64,000 nucleotides of DNA from JAFAXD01 sp051985675 (GCA_051985675.1 JBPYFJ010000035.1:3844-67843); one strand, 5' to 3'. Shown: positions 27,136 through 35,844, counted from the stretch's first letter. Numbers and translations: made by a program. Notes: a model not told the origin generated them from the letters alone.

Positions 27136-27462
27136 ATGTCCGGGCCCAATGAGGTGCGCGATCTGACGCCAGAGGAGGTGGCTGCCGGCCTGTCATCCGG
27201 CGACGTCATGCTGGTCGACGTGCGCGAACCCAACGAAACGCAAATCGAGCGAATCCCTGGGTCAGTGCTGTCACCGCTCTCGCAATTTGATCCCCACGCG
27301 CTGCCCGATCCGGACGGACGGACCGTCGTGTTCTCCTGCGGCGTCGGCATTCGCTCACTGCGGGCCGCGGAGGCCGCATTGGCGGCGGGTCTGCCATACG
27401 GCGCCCATCTGGTGGGCGGCCTAAAGGCCTGGAAGGCCGCTGGTTTCCCGACCGAACGGTGA
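27136..27462 (+). CDS. Single-domain rhodanese-like sulfurtransferase
   Basis: 108 aa with a strong AAGGAGA five bases before ATG 27136. One rhodanese domain: VMLVDVREPNETQIERIPGS, then the active loop FSCGVGIRSLRAAEAAL with the catalytic Cys present, then HLVGGLKAWKAAGFPTER. Moves sulfane sulfur from thiosulfate or persulfides to thiol acceptors. Follows kup2 by 71 bp; may be co-transcribed with the small DUF3551 gene. Confidence 0.88.
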   Translation: MSGPNEVRDLTPEEVAAGLSSGDVMLVDVREPNETQIERIPGSVLSPLSQFDPHALPDPDGRTVVFSCGVGIRSLRAAEAALAAGLPYGAHLVGGLKAWKAAGFPTER

Positions 27463-27496
27463 TATGACTGAGCTGGGATATCGGCGGGAGAACAAT

Positions 27497-27775
27497 ATGC
27501 TGCGATGGGGGCTGGCGATTGTCGGCGCGTTGGCGATGTCCGGTTTGTCGGCCGGCTGTTCGAGTCCATCGGTTGCCAAATATCCGTATTGTCTGATGAC
27601 CAACGACGGCGAACGCGACTGTCGCTACGCGTCGTTGGAGCAGTGCGAGGTCACCCGCGCCGGCGTCGGCGGCTCCTGCAACCCAAGCCCCTACTATACC
27701 GGCGCCACCCCGCAAAGCTCGCAGTCCATCCAGGGCGTGCCTCCGCCACCAGGCACGTCGGGGCGGGGACGATGA
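27497..27775 (+). CDS. DUF3551-family exported lipoprotein-like protein
   Basis: 92 aa from ATG 27497 (GGGAGAA upstream). Signal peptide with a lipobox-like LSAGC, then the DUF3551 core YPYCLMTNDGERDC, SLEQCEVTRAGVGGSC, NPSPYY with paired cysteines, and a Pro/Gly-rich tail. DUF3551 proteins are small secreted proteins common in Bradyrhizobium-like genomes; function unknown. Its TGA overlaps the next ATG by four bases. Confidence 0.8.
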   Translation: MLRWGLAIVGALAMSGLSAGCSSPSVAKYPYCLMTNDGERDCRYASLEQCEVTRAGVGGSCNPSPYYTGATPQSSQSIQGVPPPPGTSGRGR

Positions 27776-28887
27776 ACCGCTGGCACGTGCCACGCCCTCA
27801 CGCGCCCCTCATTGCGATTGTTGCAACCACGTTGCTTTGGCCAATCCTCGCCGCGGCGCAAACACGCGTTGTGAATTTCTACAATTGGTCGGACTACATG
27901 GCGCCGACCGTCCTTGAAGATTTCAGCAAGAGCACCGGCATCAAGGTTCGCTACGAAACGTTCGACTCCAACGACACGCTCGAAACCAAGCTGCTGGCCG
28001 GAAAATCCGGCTACGACCTAGTGGTACCGACCGGCTATTTTCTCGAGCGGCAAATCAAGGCCGGCGTCTTTCTTCAACTCGACAAGGCCAAGCTTTCCAA
28101 CCTCAAGTACGTCTGGCCGGAGATCGCCAACCGGCTCGCGACCTACGACCCGGGCAATCAGTACGCCGTCAACTACATGTGGGGCACGACCGGCATCGGC
28201 TACAACGTCGCCAAGGCGCGCGAACGGCTCGGGCCCGACGTCAAGATCGACTCCTGGGACATGGTGTTCAAGCCGGACAACCTCGCCAAGTTCAAGGACT
28301 GCGGCGTCTACATGCTCGACTCCTCGGACGACATCCTGCCGACGGCGCTGCGCTATCTCGGTCTCAACCCCAACACGACCGATCCCGTCGACTACGAGAA
28401 GGCGGCCGACCTGATCATGAAGATCCGGCCCTCGGTCCGCAAATTCCATTCCTCCGAATATCTCAACGCGCTCGCGACCGGGGAAATCTGTTTCATCGTC
28501 GGCTGGTCGGGCGACATCAAGCAGGCCCAGAAGCGGGCCGCCGAGGCCAAGAACGGCGTGGTCATCGCCTACGCAATTCCGCGCGAAGGCGCACAAATGT
28601 GGTTCGACAATCTGGCGATTCCGAAGGACGCCAAGAACGCGGGCGAAGCCCTAGAGTTGATCAACTATCTGCTTGCTCCCGATGTTGCCGCCAAGAACAG
28701 CAACTACTTGTCCTACGCCAACGGCGACAATCCGAAGGACGAGCCCCTCGACCCGGCCGTTCGCGACGACAAGACGATCTATCCGGACTCATCGGTCATG
28801 GAGCGCCTCTACACGATCTCGGCTCACGATCAGGCGACGCAGCGGCTGATGAACCGGCTGTGGACGAAGATCAAGACCGGTCGCTGA
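27772..28887 (+). CDS. Polyamine ABC transporter substrate-binding protein (PotF-like)
   Basis: 371 aa from ATG 27772, overlapping the previous stop (ATGA). Sec signal ending LAAAQ, then VVNFYNWSDYMAPTVLEDF, KLLAGKSGYDLVVPTGYFLERQ, YMWGTTGIGYNVAKARE and FIVGWSGDIKQAQKRAAEA, as in PotF/SpuD putrescine- and spermidine-binding proteins. No permease or ATPase gene is adjacent, so it must work with a transporter encoded elsewhere or act as a sensor. Confidence 0.85.
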   Translation: MNRWHVPRPHAPLIAIVATTLLWPILAAAQTRVVNFYNWSDYMAPTVLEDFSKSTGIKVRYETFDSNDTLETKLLAGKSGYDLVVPTGYFLERQIKAGVFLQLDKAKLSNLKYVWPEIANRLATYDPGNQYAVNYMWGTTGIGYNVAKARERLGPDVKIDSWDMVFKPDNLAKFKDCGVYMLDSSDDILPTALRYLGLNPNTTDPVDYEKAADLIMKIRPSVRKFHSSEYLNALATGEICFIVGWSGDIKQAQKRAAEAKNGVVIAYAIPREGAQMWFDNLAIPKDAKNAGEALELINYLLAPDVAAKNSNYLSYANGDNPKDEPLDPAVRDDKTIYPDSSVMERLYTISAHDQATQRLMNRLWTKIKTGR

Positions 28888-28903
28888 AGGAACAGCTTGC
28901 GCG

Positions 28904-29827
28904 TCAGCGCCAGCGCCGGTGCAGCCATAGCCACTGATCGGGATATTCGCGGATCCAGCCTTCGACCACGGACGTGATCGCCTGCATGGTTCCCTGCACG
29001 TCGATTTTGCCCTCATGATCGCGCGCTGGGGGAACCGGCGGCGTGACCTCGGCGCGGAAGCGCCCGTTGTCGATGCGGATCACCCGCGTCCCGTGGATCG
29101 GGGCTTCCGTTTCGCGCGCCAGCGCCGCCATCAGGGGGTTGGCCATGCAGGGGCGGCCGAAGAACGTGACTTCCACGCCCTTCACGTAGTGCTGGTCGAC
29201 CAGCATGGCGACGTGGCGATTGGCCTCGAGGGCGCGCGCGAGCTGAAGCGGCGCGAACATGGACGTAGGGACGAGCTCACCCATCTGTCCGACCCGTAGC
29301 GAAAACACGGCGTCCGCGACCGCGCCCAGGTTGGGCCGACGATAGAGAACCGCGGTGTCGAGGCCGTCGGCGGCGGAGATCAACGCCGGTAATTCCCAGT
29401 TGGCGAGGTGGGCAGCAAACACCAGCGCCGGCTTGCCGTCCTCGCGCAATCCGAGAAAACGCTCGATGCTGCCGGCGTCGTAATCGATGAATTCGCGGTG
29501 CCAGGGATCGCCCTCGGCCAGGCGATCGATATGCGCAAACTCGACCGCCACGCGCCCGAGATTGTCCCAGACGCCGCGCAAAATCGTTTCAATCTCGGCG
29601 TCGGATTTCTCCGGATACGCCGCCCGCAGATTGTCCCGCCCGATGCGATGCTCCTTCAATAGCGGCCCGACGGTGCGCATGAATTGCGCCGCGAGGTTGC
29701 TGACCTTGACACGGTCGAGCCGCCGCACGGTCCGCAGCAGCGAGCCGACCAGCATGCCGGCGGTCTTGTCGAGCACGGGCTGAGCAGCGCTCACCAGCCG
29801 CCGGCGAATGCGTCGAACTCCGCTCAT
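28904..29827 (-). CDS. lpxXL: Lipid A very-long-chain acyltransferase LpxXL
   Basis: 307 aa, LpxL/HtrB acyltransferase family: catalytic HxxxxE in FAAHLANWELPAL, later MLVDQHYVKGVEVTFFGRP and REYPDQWLWLHRRWR. In Rhizobium-type clusters the last gene transfers the 27-hydroxyoctacosanoyl (C28) chain from AcpXL to lipid A; position at the end of the acpXL operon supports that over a general lauroyltransferase. Inner-membrane enzyme. Six bp after the preceding dehydrogenase stop. Confidence 0.88.
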   Translation of the reverse strand: MSGVRRIRRRLVSAAQPVLDKTAGMLVGSLLRTVRRLDRVKVSNLAAQFMRTVGPLLKEHRIGRDNLRAAYPEKSDAEIETILRGVWDNLGRVAVEFAHIDRLAEGDPWHREFIDYDAGSIERFLGLREDGKPALVFAAHLANWELPALISAADGLDTAVLYRRPNLGAVADAVFSLRVGQMGELVPTSMFAPLQLARALEANRHVAMLVDQHYVKGVEVTFFGRPCMANPLMAALARETEAPIHGTRVIRIDNGRFRAEVTPPVPPARDHEGKIDVQGTMQAITSVVEGWIREYPDQWLWLHRRWR

Positions 29828-29833
29828 TGCCGC

Positions 29834-30865
29834 CTAGAAATTGATGATGATCTTGCCGAACACCTGTCGGCTTTCGAGCCGCTTAAGCCCTTGCTCGATG
29901 TCGCCGAGTGTAAACTCGCTGTCGATCACCGGCGCAATCCCGTCCGCCATCTTGGCGAGGCTTGCGCGGATGTTGCGCAGCGATGCTCCAAACGAGCCGA
30001 AAATCTTGTACTGCTGTTGAAACAGCTGCATCAGGTTGAACGTCACGCTCGGGCCCGACGTCGCACCGCACGTGACCAAGCGTCCGCCGCGCTTGAGCGC
30101 CAGCAGCGAACCGGGAAACGTGTCGGCGCCGACGTGCTCGAACACTACATCGACCCCCTTCTTGCCAGTCAGCTTGCGTACCTCGTGCTCGAACCGGTCC
30201 GCCCGATAATTGATGACGTGATCGGCGCCGAGCGCCTTGGCCTTGTCCGCCTTGGCATCGTCGCCGACCGTGGTGATGACCGTGCAGCCGATCGCTTTTG
30301 CCATCTTGATCGCGGCAGTGCCGATGCCCGAGCCGCCGGCGTGCACGAGGATCATCTCGCCGGGCTGCAGCTTGGCATTGTCGAACAACATGTGCTCGAC
30401 GGTTGCGAAGGCGATCGGCGCACACGCGGCATCCCGAACGCTCACTCCGTCGGGGACTTTGATCGTCAAACGGGCTGGCATGTTGATGAGTTCCCGCGCG
30501 AACCCGTCAATATGAAAGCCCATGATGCCTCGTTTCGGCACCTCTTCGCAGAGATTATCGCGACCCTCGCGGCAGGCTTTGCACTCGCCGCAGGTGATCG
30601 CCCCGTACATCACGACGCGGTCGCCGATCGAAAAGCCGTTCACGCCCGGGCCGATCGCCGCAACCTCGCCGGCGGCCTCCGCTCCCACGACCAGCGGGAA
30701 TTTCTGACGCTTGGCGAACGCCATTCCGCGGTAGCCCCATAGATCGAGATGGTTCAATCCAACGGCGCGCACGCGGATCTGCACCTCGCCGGCAGCCGGT
30801 GGGGGCGGATCAGGCAGGTCGGCAAGCTCGAGCTTGCGGTCGGCGATAAGGGTGAGCGCTCGCAT
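29834..30865 (-). CDS. Zinc-type alcohol dehydrogenase/quinone oxidoreductase of the VLCFA cluster
   Basis: 343 aa medium-chain dehydrogenase: GRoES-like N-terminal domain with the structural zinc site CGECKACREGRDNLCEE, Rossmann segment ILVHAGGSGIGTAAIKMAKA, and IINF C-terminus. It corresponds in position to the adh genes found inside rhizobial acpXL clusters (adh2XL in R. leguminosarum), whose presumed role is a reduction step in C28 acyl elongation; the actual reaction is not established from sequence. Member of the same operon. Confidence 0.82.
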   Translation of the reverse strand: MRALTLIADRKLELADLPDPPPPAAGEVQIRVRAVGLNHLDLWGYRGMAFAKRQKFPLVVGAEAAGEVAAIGPGVNGFSIGDRVVMYGAITCGECKACREGRDNLCEEVPKRGIMGFHIDGFARELINMPARLTIKVPDGVSVRDAACAPIAFATVEHMLFDNAKLQPGEMILVHAGGSGIGTAAIKMAKAIGCTVITTVGDDAKADKAKALGADHVINYRADRFEHEVRKLTGKKGVDVVFEHVGADTFPGSLLALKRGGRLVTCGATSGPSVTFNLMQLFQQQYKIFGSFGASLRNIRASLAKMADGIAPVIDSEFTLGDIEQGLKRLESRQVFGKIIINF

Positions 30866-30900
30866 GCGCGGATCGTTCGATGGCTTCCCGGATTGAAAGT

Positions 30901-31662
30901 TCAGCGCTGGATGCCTATCGCCGCGGAAAGCCCGCCGTCAATGGGCAGGACCGCGCCGGTCAGGTAGGACGCCTGCGGCGTGAGCAGGAAGGTCACGAGA
31001 TCGGCGATTTCCTCCGGCCTGGCGAAACGGCGCGCCGGGATCTGAGCTTCCATCTGCTCGCGATACTTGGCGTAGGGCGCCATCATCTCGGTGTCGATGA
31101 AGCCCGGCGCAACGTAATTCACGGTGACGCCGGTACGGGCGATCTCGATTGCCAACGTGCGCACGTAGCCGAGCAGGGCGGCTTTGGACGCGGCGTAAGC
31201 TGCATTGCCCTGGTTGGCCTGCAACGCGGTAATCGATCCGATCACGACGAGGCGGCCATCGCGCGCGCGCATCATCTGGCGCGCCAGTGCGCCACCGATG
31301 CGCGTGAACGACCAGAAGTTGACCTGCATCGCGGCCTCGGCCTTGGCCTGATCCATCATCATGGCAAGACTGTCGTAGGATTGCCCTGCGTTGTGCACCA
31401 AGGCCGAGAAGGCCTGACGCTCGACGTCCTTGACGAAGGCGTCGACCGCCGCCTTGTCGGCCAGGTCGAGCGCCAGCGCCGCAAAGGTTTGCGACGGACG
31501 TTCCGCCTGCAACGCCTTGAGCAATGCGTCAGCCTCGGCACCCGATGCGCGGTAGGTGAAGGTTACGTCGTGGCCGGCGGCCGCCAGGGCGCGGACAATG
31601 GCCGCCCCCAATCCACGACCGCCGCCGGTGACGAGAGCGCGACGTTTGGCTTCCGCCGTCAC
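30901..31662 (-). CDS. 3-oxoacyl-ACP reductase (FabG-type SDR) of the VLCFA cluster
   Basis: 253 aa from GTG 31662, which overlaps the fabF1XL stop (GTGA). Classical SDR: ALVTGGGRGLGAAIVRAL (cofactor), LVHNAG, catalytic Ser in VIGSITALQ, and YAASKAALLGYV (YxxxK). Ends with TGAVLPIDGG. Reduces the 3-oxoacyl product made by the FabF1XL/FabF2XL pair. Longer readings into fabF1XL have no SDR similarity and are rejected. Confidence 0.88.
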   Translation of the reverse strand: MTAEAKRRALVTGGGRGLGAAIVRALAAAGHDVTFTYRASGAEADALLKALQAERPSQTFAALALDLADKAAVDAFVKDVERQAFSALVHNAGQSYDSLAMMMDQAKAEAAMQVNFWSFTRIGGALARQMMRARDGRLVVIGSITALQANQGNAAYAASKAALLGYVRTLAIEIARTGVTVNYVAPGFIDTEMMAPYAKYREQMEAQIPARRFARPEEIADLVTFLLTPQASYLTGAVLPIDGGLSAAIGIQR

Positions 31663-32942
31663 GCGGCGGGCTCCCGTCCCAGGACAAGCGATACGTTCTG
31701 GCCGCCGAACCCGAACGAGTTGGACACCGCGTGGCGAACCTTGGCGTCGCGCGCTACGTTCGGGACCACGTCTAGCGGAATGGTCGGATCGGGAACCGCG
31801 TAATTGATGGTGGGCGGAATGCGCTGCCGGTCCAGCGTCAGCAGCGTGAAGATCGCCTCGACCGCGCCCGCCGCCGAAAGCGTGTGGCCGATCATCGATT
31901 TGTTGGAGGAAATCGCCACCGCCTTGGCGTGATCGCCCAGCACGGCCGTGACCGCCAGACATTCCATCTTGTCGTTTTCGGGCGTGCCGGTGCCGTGTGC
32001 GTTGATGTAGTCGATATCCTGCGGTTGAAGCCCGGCGTCGGCGATCGCGTTGTGCAGGCAGCCGATGATCGGCTTGCCATCGGGGCTCGAACGCGTGCGG
32101 TGGAACGAGTCGGCGAGCTCACCACAGCCCTCCACGACGCCGAGGATCTTGGCGCCGCGCGCGCGCGCGCTTTCGTAGCTTTCAAGCACGACGGCGCCGG
32201 CACCCTCGGCCATCACGAAGCCGTCGCGGTTCTTGGAGAACGGCTTCGACGCGCCCTCGGGAGGATCGTTTTGGGTCGAGAGCGCCGACAGCAGCGAAAA
32301 GCGCACCAGGCTTTCCGAATTGATCGAGCCGTCGGTCGCAACGCACAGCGCCGCGTCGGTCTCACCGCGGCGGATGGCTTCCAATCCGAGTTGAATTGCG
32401 CTGGCGCCCGACGCGCAGGCCGTCGACAGCGAAATCGGCGAGCCTTGGGTGCCGAATTTCGCCGCCAGATCGTAGCCCACTGACCCGAATAGAAACCGCT
32501 CGTGATAATGTCGAAAGCGTCCACTGGCCGCGGCGCGAAGCAGATCGTCGTAGTTGACGTCGGCGTTGGTACCCGACGCCTGCGCGAGCTCCTGGCGTTG
32601 CGGCCATTCAAGCTCGATCGGTGCCACCGCTAGAAACAGCGGCCCCGGAAAACTACCGCGGCTGCCGATTGCCGATTCGCCCAGCGCTTCTTCGATCGCA
32701 AGCTCCGCCAGCCGTTCGGCCAGCGCGGGAGCGGACATCGGTTCGACTGGAACGAAGTCAACCGTGCCGGCGACGCGCGTCTTGAAGTTGTCGGTCGAAA
32801 AGCGGGTGATCGCCCGAATCCCGGACTTGCCGGCGGTCAGTTTGGCCCAATTGTCGGTCTTGCCGGCGCCCAGCGACGTGACCACGCCCATGCCGGTGAC
32901 CACAACGACGGGCCGGCCCGACTTGTCGCGTAATTGTGCCAT
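31659..32942 (-). CDS. fabF1XL: Beta-ketoacyl-ACP synthase FabF1XL (catalytic)
   Basis: 427 aa KAS II-type thiolase fold with the full triad: Cys176 in SLSTACASGASA, His316 in DYINAHGTGTPENDK and His353 in SMIGHTLSAAGA. Extends acyl chains on AcpXL toward the C28 hydroxy fatty acid of lipid A. Immediately downstream of a second, degenerate KAS gene (19 bp gap), the arrangement of KSalpha/KSbeta pairs. Confidence 0.9.
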   Translation of the reverse strand: MAQLRDKSGRPVVVVTGMGVVTSLGAGKTDNWAKLTAGKSGIRAITRFSTDNFKTRVAGTVDFVPVEPMSAPALAERLAELAIEEALGESAIGSRGSFPGPLFLAVAPIELEWPQRQELAQASGTNADVNYDDLLRAAASGRFRHYHERFLFGSVGYDLAAKFGTQGSPISLSTACASGASAIQLGLEAIRRGETDAALCVATDGSINSESLVRFSLLSALSTQNDPPEGASKPFSKNRDGFVMAEGAGAVVLESYESARARGAKILGVVEGCGELADSFHRTRSSPDGKPIIGCLHNAIADAGLQPQDIDYINAHGTGTPENDKMECLAVTAVLGDHAKAVAISSNKSMIGHTLSAAGAVEAIFTLLTLDRQRIPPTINYAVPDPTIPLDVVPNVARDAKVRHAVSNSFGFGGQNVSLVLGREPAA

Positions 32943-32961
32943 CTCGGTTCTCCCAAAGCGC

Positions 32962-34146
32962 TCAAACTGGCTCTACCAGCGCGAGGCCTTCGCCGCGCCA
33001 ATGGCTGACCCCGGTGACGACCGCGCGAGCAAGCCCTCCCGGCATCGGTTGCTCGACCCCGGTCGCATCAAAAGGTGGAAACAGTTTACCGTAATTCAAG
33101 GCAAGCGCCGCAACCGCGATATTCATGGTGAATTGCGGCTCAACGCCGTGTCCGAAATGGCTTCCCGTAGCACGCACCGCAACGTCCGGATGGCGCCCCA
33201 GGAAGGCGCGCTCTTCCGCGGCGGCTGGCTCGGTGCCCGGGGCACCGGAAATGACCGCGGTCCCGGCGTCGGGGATACCCAACTCCGTCCACATCCGATC
33301 GAGGCTCGCTTCGATCGATCCCGGACGGCGCGTGCCCGACTGGACCGTGACGGCGGATAATTTGGCGAGCGGCGACGCCTGCCGACGCTGCGCGTGTTCG
33401 CGGCTTTCCAGCACCACAAAGGCACCCAGCGATGCGAGCGCGAATCCAGGCGCCGCTCGCCGATCCCAGACCGTGTGAAACGCATCCTTGAGGCAATAAC
33501 CTCCGAACTCATAGAGCATCAGAAGGTCCTTGCGCTCGCCGTTCTGCGCGCCTCCGACCAATGCGATATCGCTCTGGCCGGCCTTGATGCGCGCCGTTGC
33601 GATCCGCGTCGCGTCGACGCCGGCGAGCTCTTCGCCCATGAACGTGCGTGATGACCCGGTCACGCCGTGGACGATCGAGATGTTGCCGGCCAAAAGGTTC
33701 GACAGCTGCGCGAGAAACAGCGTGGGCCGCAAATCACTCATCAGCCGTTCGTTGAGGAAGCGGTCGCGATTGTCGGCCTTGGGCAAGCCCGAGAGAATCG
33801 CCGCGTCCGCCGCCCAGTCGCGCTCGCCGCCGCCTGCCGCAACGATCATGTCCATGCGGCCGAGCAACTCGGCGTTGCCCTTGGCGCCCGCGCTGTCGAG
33901 CGCGAGGCCCGCGGCGTAAGTTCCGATCCGCTGCCAAGGCTCCATCTGGCGCTGATCGCCCTTTTTCGGAATCTGCTTATCGAAGTCGACGCGGGCGAGC
34001 GCGTGAACCACATTGGGCGCAAACGTCTTGGTATCGGCGGTCGGGGAGGGTTCGCTCAGTCCGCGCCAGTGTGCCTCCGGCCCCTCACCGAGACACGAAA
34101 TGATGCCAACGCCGGTGATCAAGACATCGCGCGGCGCATCAGCCAT
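32962..34146 (-). CDS. fabF2XL: Beta-ketoacyl-ACP synthase-like FabF2XL lacking the active-site Cys
   Basis: 394 aa. The thiolase fold is recognisable (ITGVGIISCLGEG, SDIALVGGAQNG), but where FabF has ATACTSG this protein has HGVTGSS with no cysteine (around residues 160-166), and NAHGTST is replaced by SGAPGTEP; a histidine remains in FGHGVEPQ. It therefore cannot form the acyl-thioester. By analogy with chain-length factors of type II polyketide synthases it probably pairs with FabF1XL. The start overlaps the fabZXL stop by 8 bp. Confidence 0.85.
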   Translation of the reverse strand: MADAPRDVLITGVGIISCLGEGPEAHWRGLSEPSPTADTKTFAPNVVHALARVDFDKQIPKKGDQRQMEPWQRIGTYAAGLALDSAGAKGNAELLGRMDMIVAAGGGERDWAADAAILSGLPKADNRDRFLNERLMSDLRPTLFLAQLSNLLAGNISIVHGVTGSSRTFMGEELAGVDATRIATARIKAGQSDIALVGGAQNGERKDLLMLYEFGGYCLKDAFHTVWDRRAAPGFALASLGAFVVLESREHAQRRQASPLAKLSAVTVQSGTRRPGSIEASLDRMWTELGIPDAGTAVISGAPGTEPAAAEERAFLGRHPDVAVRATGSHFGHGVEPQFTMNIAVAALALNYGKLFPPFDATGVEQPMPGGLARAVVTGVSHWRGEGLALVEPV

Positions 34147-34612
34147 CGGCTAGCGCCTGCATTGGAAACCCGATCCGCGCAGCCGTCTCTTCCATGGCGC
34201 GGCGCATGCTCTTTTCCGGGAACGGCATGACCCGAAAAGTGATCTCGGCATCGCAGATCGGCTTGCCGTCGGCCGCGATCGTGGCCTTGGTGATCGCGTA
34301 ACCCGAGCCGTCGTGCAGCAGCTTGGCAGTGATATCGAGGTTTGTCCCGGGAAGCACGAACGTGCGCAGCTTGGCGTCCTTGATGGCCGCCAGAAACGGC
34401 ATGCGCTCGAACTTCGTCAGCCCGATCACGAGCCAACCCGATGTCTGCGCCATCGATTCGATCAGCAGCACGCCGGGCATCAAGGGGTTGCCCGGAAAAT
34501 GTCCTTCGAAAATCGTGCTCTCGCGGGGGACAACGGCCTCCACGCGGATCGTCCAGGCGCTGACGTCGAGTGCGACAATCCGATCGATGAGCTGAAAATA
34601 CTCAATCCGCAT
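34139..34612 (-). CDS. fabZXL: 3-hydroxyacyl-ACP dehydratase FabZXL
   Basis: 157 aa from ATG 34612; the upstream in-frame extension overlaps acpXL and is rejected. Single hot-dog fold: RIEYFQLIDRIVALD, catalytic His in FEGHFPGNPLMPGVLLIE with the Glu that follows in IESMAQ, then DAEITFRVMPFP. Dehydrates 3-hydroxyacyl-AcpXL during very-long-chain synthesis. Ten bp after acpXL. Confidence 0.9.
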   Translation of the reverse strand: MRIEYFQLIDRIVALDVSAWTIRVEAVVPRESTIFEGHFPGNPLMPGVLLIESMAQTSGWLVIGLTKFERMPFLAAIKDAKLRTFVLPGTNLDITAKLLHDGSGYAITKATIAADGKPICDAEITFRVMPFPEKSMRRAMEETAARIGFPMQALADG

Positions 34613-34622
34613 GCCGGGAAGC

Positions 34623-34904
34623 TCAGGCCCCCTTGGCGGCAACGAGACCGTCGATGCGGGTGCACAGGTTCTGCAACACGAAATATTGCTCGGTCGTGGC
34701 TTTGCCGTCGTTGACCTCCTGGGTCCACTGTTCGAGCGGCAGTTTGATCCCAAAGGCCTTGTCGATGGCGAACGCGATGTCGAGAAAATCCAAGCTGTCG
34801 ATCCCGAGATCCTCGATGGCGTGACTCTCCGGCTTGATAGTATCGCGTGGGATGTCGCACGTCTCGGCGATGATGTTGGCGACGGTATCGAACGTCGAGG
34901 ACAT
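34623..34904 (-). CDS. acpXL: Very-long-chain fatty acid acyl carrier protein AcpXL
   Basis: 93 aa, acidic, with the phosphopantetheine attachment Ser37 in EDLGIDSLDFLDIAFAIDK. The SLDFLDIAF variant and the C-terminal EQYFVLQNLCTRID set it apart from the general ACP (DSLD-TVELVMA). Carries the C28 acyl chain for lipid A in Rhizobiales. First gene of a seven-gene operon that runs to 28904; AAAGGG sits before the ATG. Confidence 0.95.
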   Translation of the reverse strand: MSSTFDTVANIIAETCDIPRDTIKPESHAIEDLGIDSLDFLDIAFAIDKAFGIKLPLEQWTQEVNDGKATTEQYFVLQNLCTRIDGLVAAKGA

Positions 34905-35154
34905 GTGAACCCTTTGATCGTTTTATGTTTTTGAAGCAGCCCGAGTCGGCGCGGCAACCCGCAGCAAACTCCCAGCCGACAGCGCCATCCGTGCTGGCCC
35001 GTATATCCAAGTGCGTTCGCGAGCGCAATGGCGGGGAGGGGGCCGCAGACCGGCGGCCGGCTTGGCGAAAACATGGGCGGCGACCGCGGGTTATGGCGGC
35101 TCGGCGGCTGTGGTCCGGGGGTGCGGCAGCGCCCTCGAGGCCCCGTGCTAATCC
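34905..35154. promoter_or_regulatory. Upstream region of the acpXL operon
   Basis: 250 bp without a convincing gene between acpXL (minus) and the next minus-strand gene. Close to acpXL the minus strand is unusually A-rich for this genome (TTCAAAAACATAAAACG, around 34921-34937), which is where a promoter would be expected, but I cannot assign -35/-10 boxes with confidence. The distal part is very GC-rich and holds no hairpin I could pick out. Confidence 0.35.
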
Positions 35155-35484
35155 TCAGCGCGCATTGATCGGGGCGTCAATCGTCATGCAGTTACGACGG
35201 CCGCTCAAAACACAGTCCTGCGCCTTGCGCATCTGCACGATCGCGTTCATCAGCCAAATGCCGCAACCGACGAGGACGAGCGCAACCACCACGGCGATCA
35301 AGTTCATCAGCATGCGGTGGCGATAGTCGTCGTCCCGGCTTTGTGTGTATTTGTGCAGATCCTCGACCGGGGACCACTGCGGGTCGCGCACCGGGGGCCG
35401 CGCGCGCGGCCGGAATTGCAGCACGCGGCCGTCTGGCCGGATCGGGGCCTTCGGATCCATGCCGGGCTCAGGTTGCTCAGTCAC
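35155..35484 (-). CDS. Conserved hypothetical single-pass membrane protein
   Basis: 109 aa from GTG 35484 (VTEQPEPGMDPK), with GGGA seven bases before; the GTG at 35496 and ATG further in are alternatives. Pro/Arg-rich cytosolic part (VLQFRPRARPPVRDPQWSP), one transmembrane helix (LMNLIAVVVALVLVGCGIWL) and a short outside tail with two cysteines (DCVLSGRRNC). Function unknown. Head-to-head with the next gene, 24 bp apart. Confidence 0.65.
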   Translation of the reverse strand: MTEQPEPGMDPKAPIRPDGRVLQFRPRARPPVRDPQWSPVEDLHKYTQSRDDDYRHRMLMNLIAVVVALVLVGCGIWLMNAIVQMRKAQDCVLSGRRNCMTIDAPINAR

Positions 35485-35508
35485 TGATGGTCCCACTAAA
35501 CTGCCAGC

Positions 35509-35844
35509 ATGTCACACACGGTCCGCGGCCGCATCGTTGCCGTTCTGGCGGCCTATGCGCTCGCCCTGCAACCCATCACCGCTGCAGCGCTCACGCAAGG
35601 GCCGCAGCTCGGGTCGGTAATTTGTTCCGGTGCGGATCCCGGCAGCACGCCGGCGCCCGGCCACCGGCAAGACGTCGCCTGTTGTCCGAGTTCCTGTTGC
35701 GGAGACCTGGTCGAGCCGCCGCCGCCGCGCGCATCCGTGATCCTGCCGCAAGCGGTGGCCGACTTCGTGCCGGCCGCAACGCCCGCGGTTGCGCCGGTCC
35801 GCACGCACCTTCGGCGCTCCCGCGCCCCGCCGGCGCCGTGCTGA
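35509..35844 (+). CDS. Small exported Cys-rich protein, DUF2946-like
   Basis: 111 aa. Signal peptide (IVAVLAAYALALQPITAAAL), then a cysteine-rich stretch DVACCPSSCCGD and a Pro/Ala-rich tail. Resembles the small DUF2946-type periplasmic proteins found beside copper genes, and a PCu(A)C copper chaperone gene follows 78 bp downstream. A role in metal handling is inference from context. No clear ribosome binding site before the ATG. Confidence 0.6.
   Translation: MSHTVRGRIVAVLAAYALALQPITAAALTQGPQLGSVICSGADPGSTPAPGHRQDVACCPSSCCGDLVEPPPPRASVILPQAVADFVPAATPAVAPVRTHLRRSRAPPAPC

Noticed and set aside
25565..27196. 543-codon antisense frame over the second kup gene
   Set aside because: Shadow of kup; composition is His/Arg/Gln-rich and unlike any protein.
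32962..32981. Catalytic KAS assignment for FabF2XL
   Set aside because: The required Cys and one His are absent, so it is described as a KAS-like partner instead.
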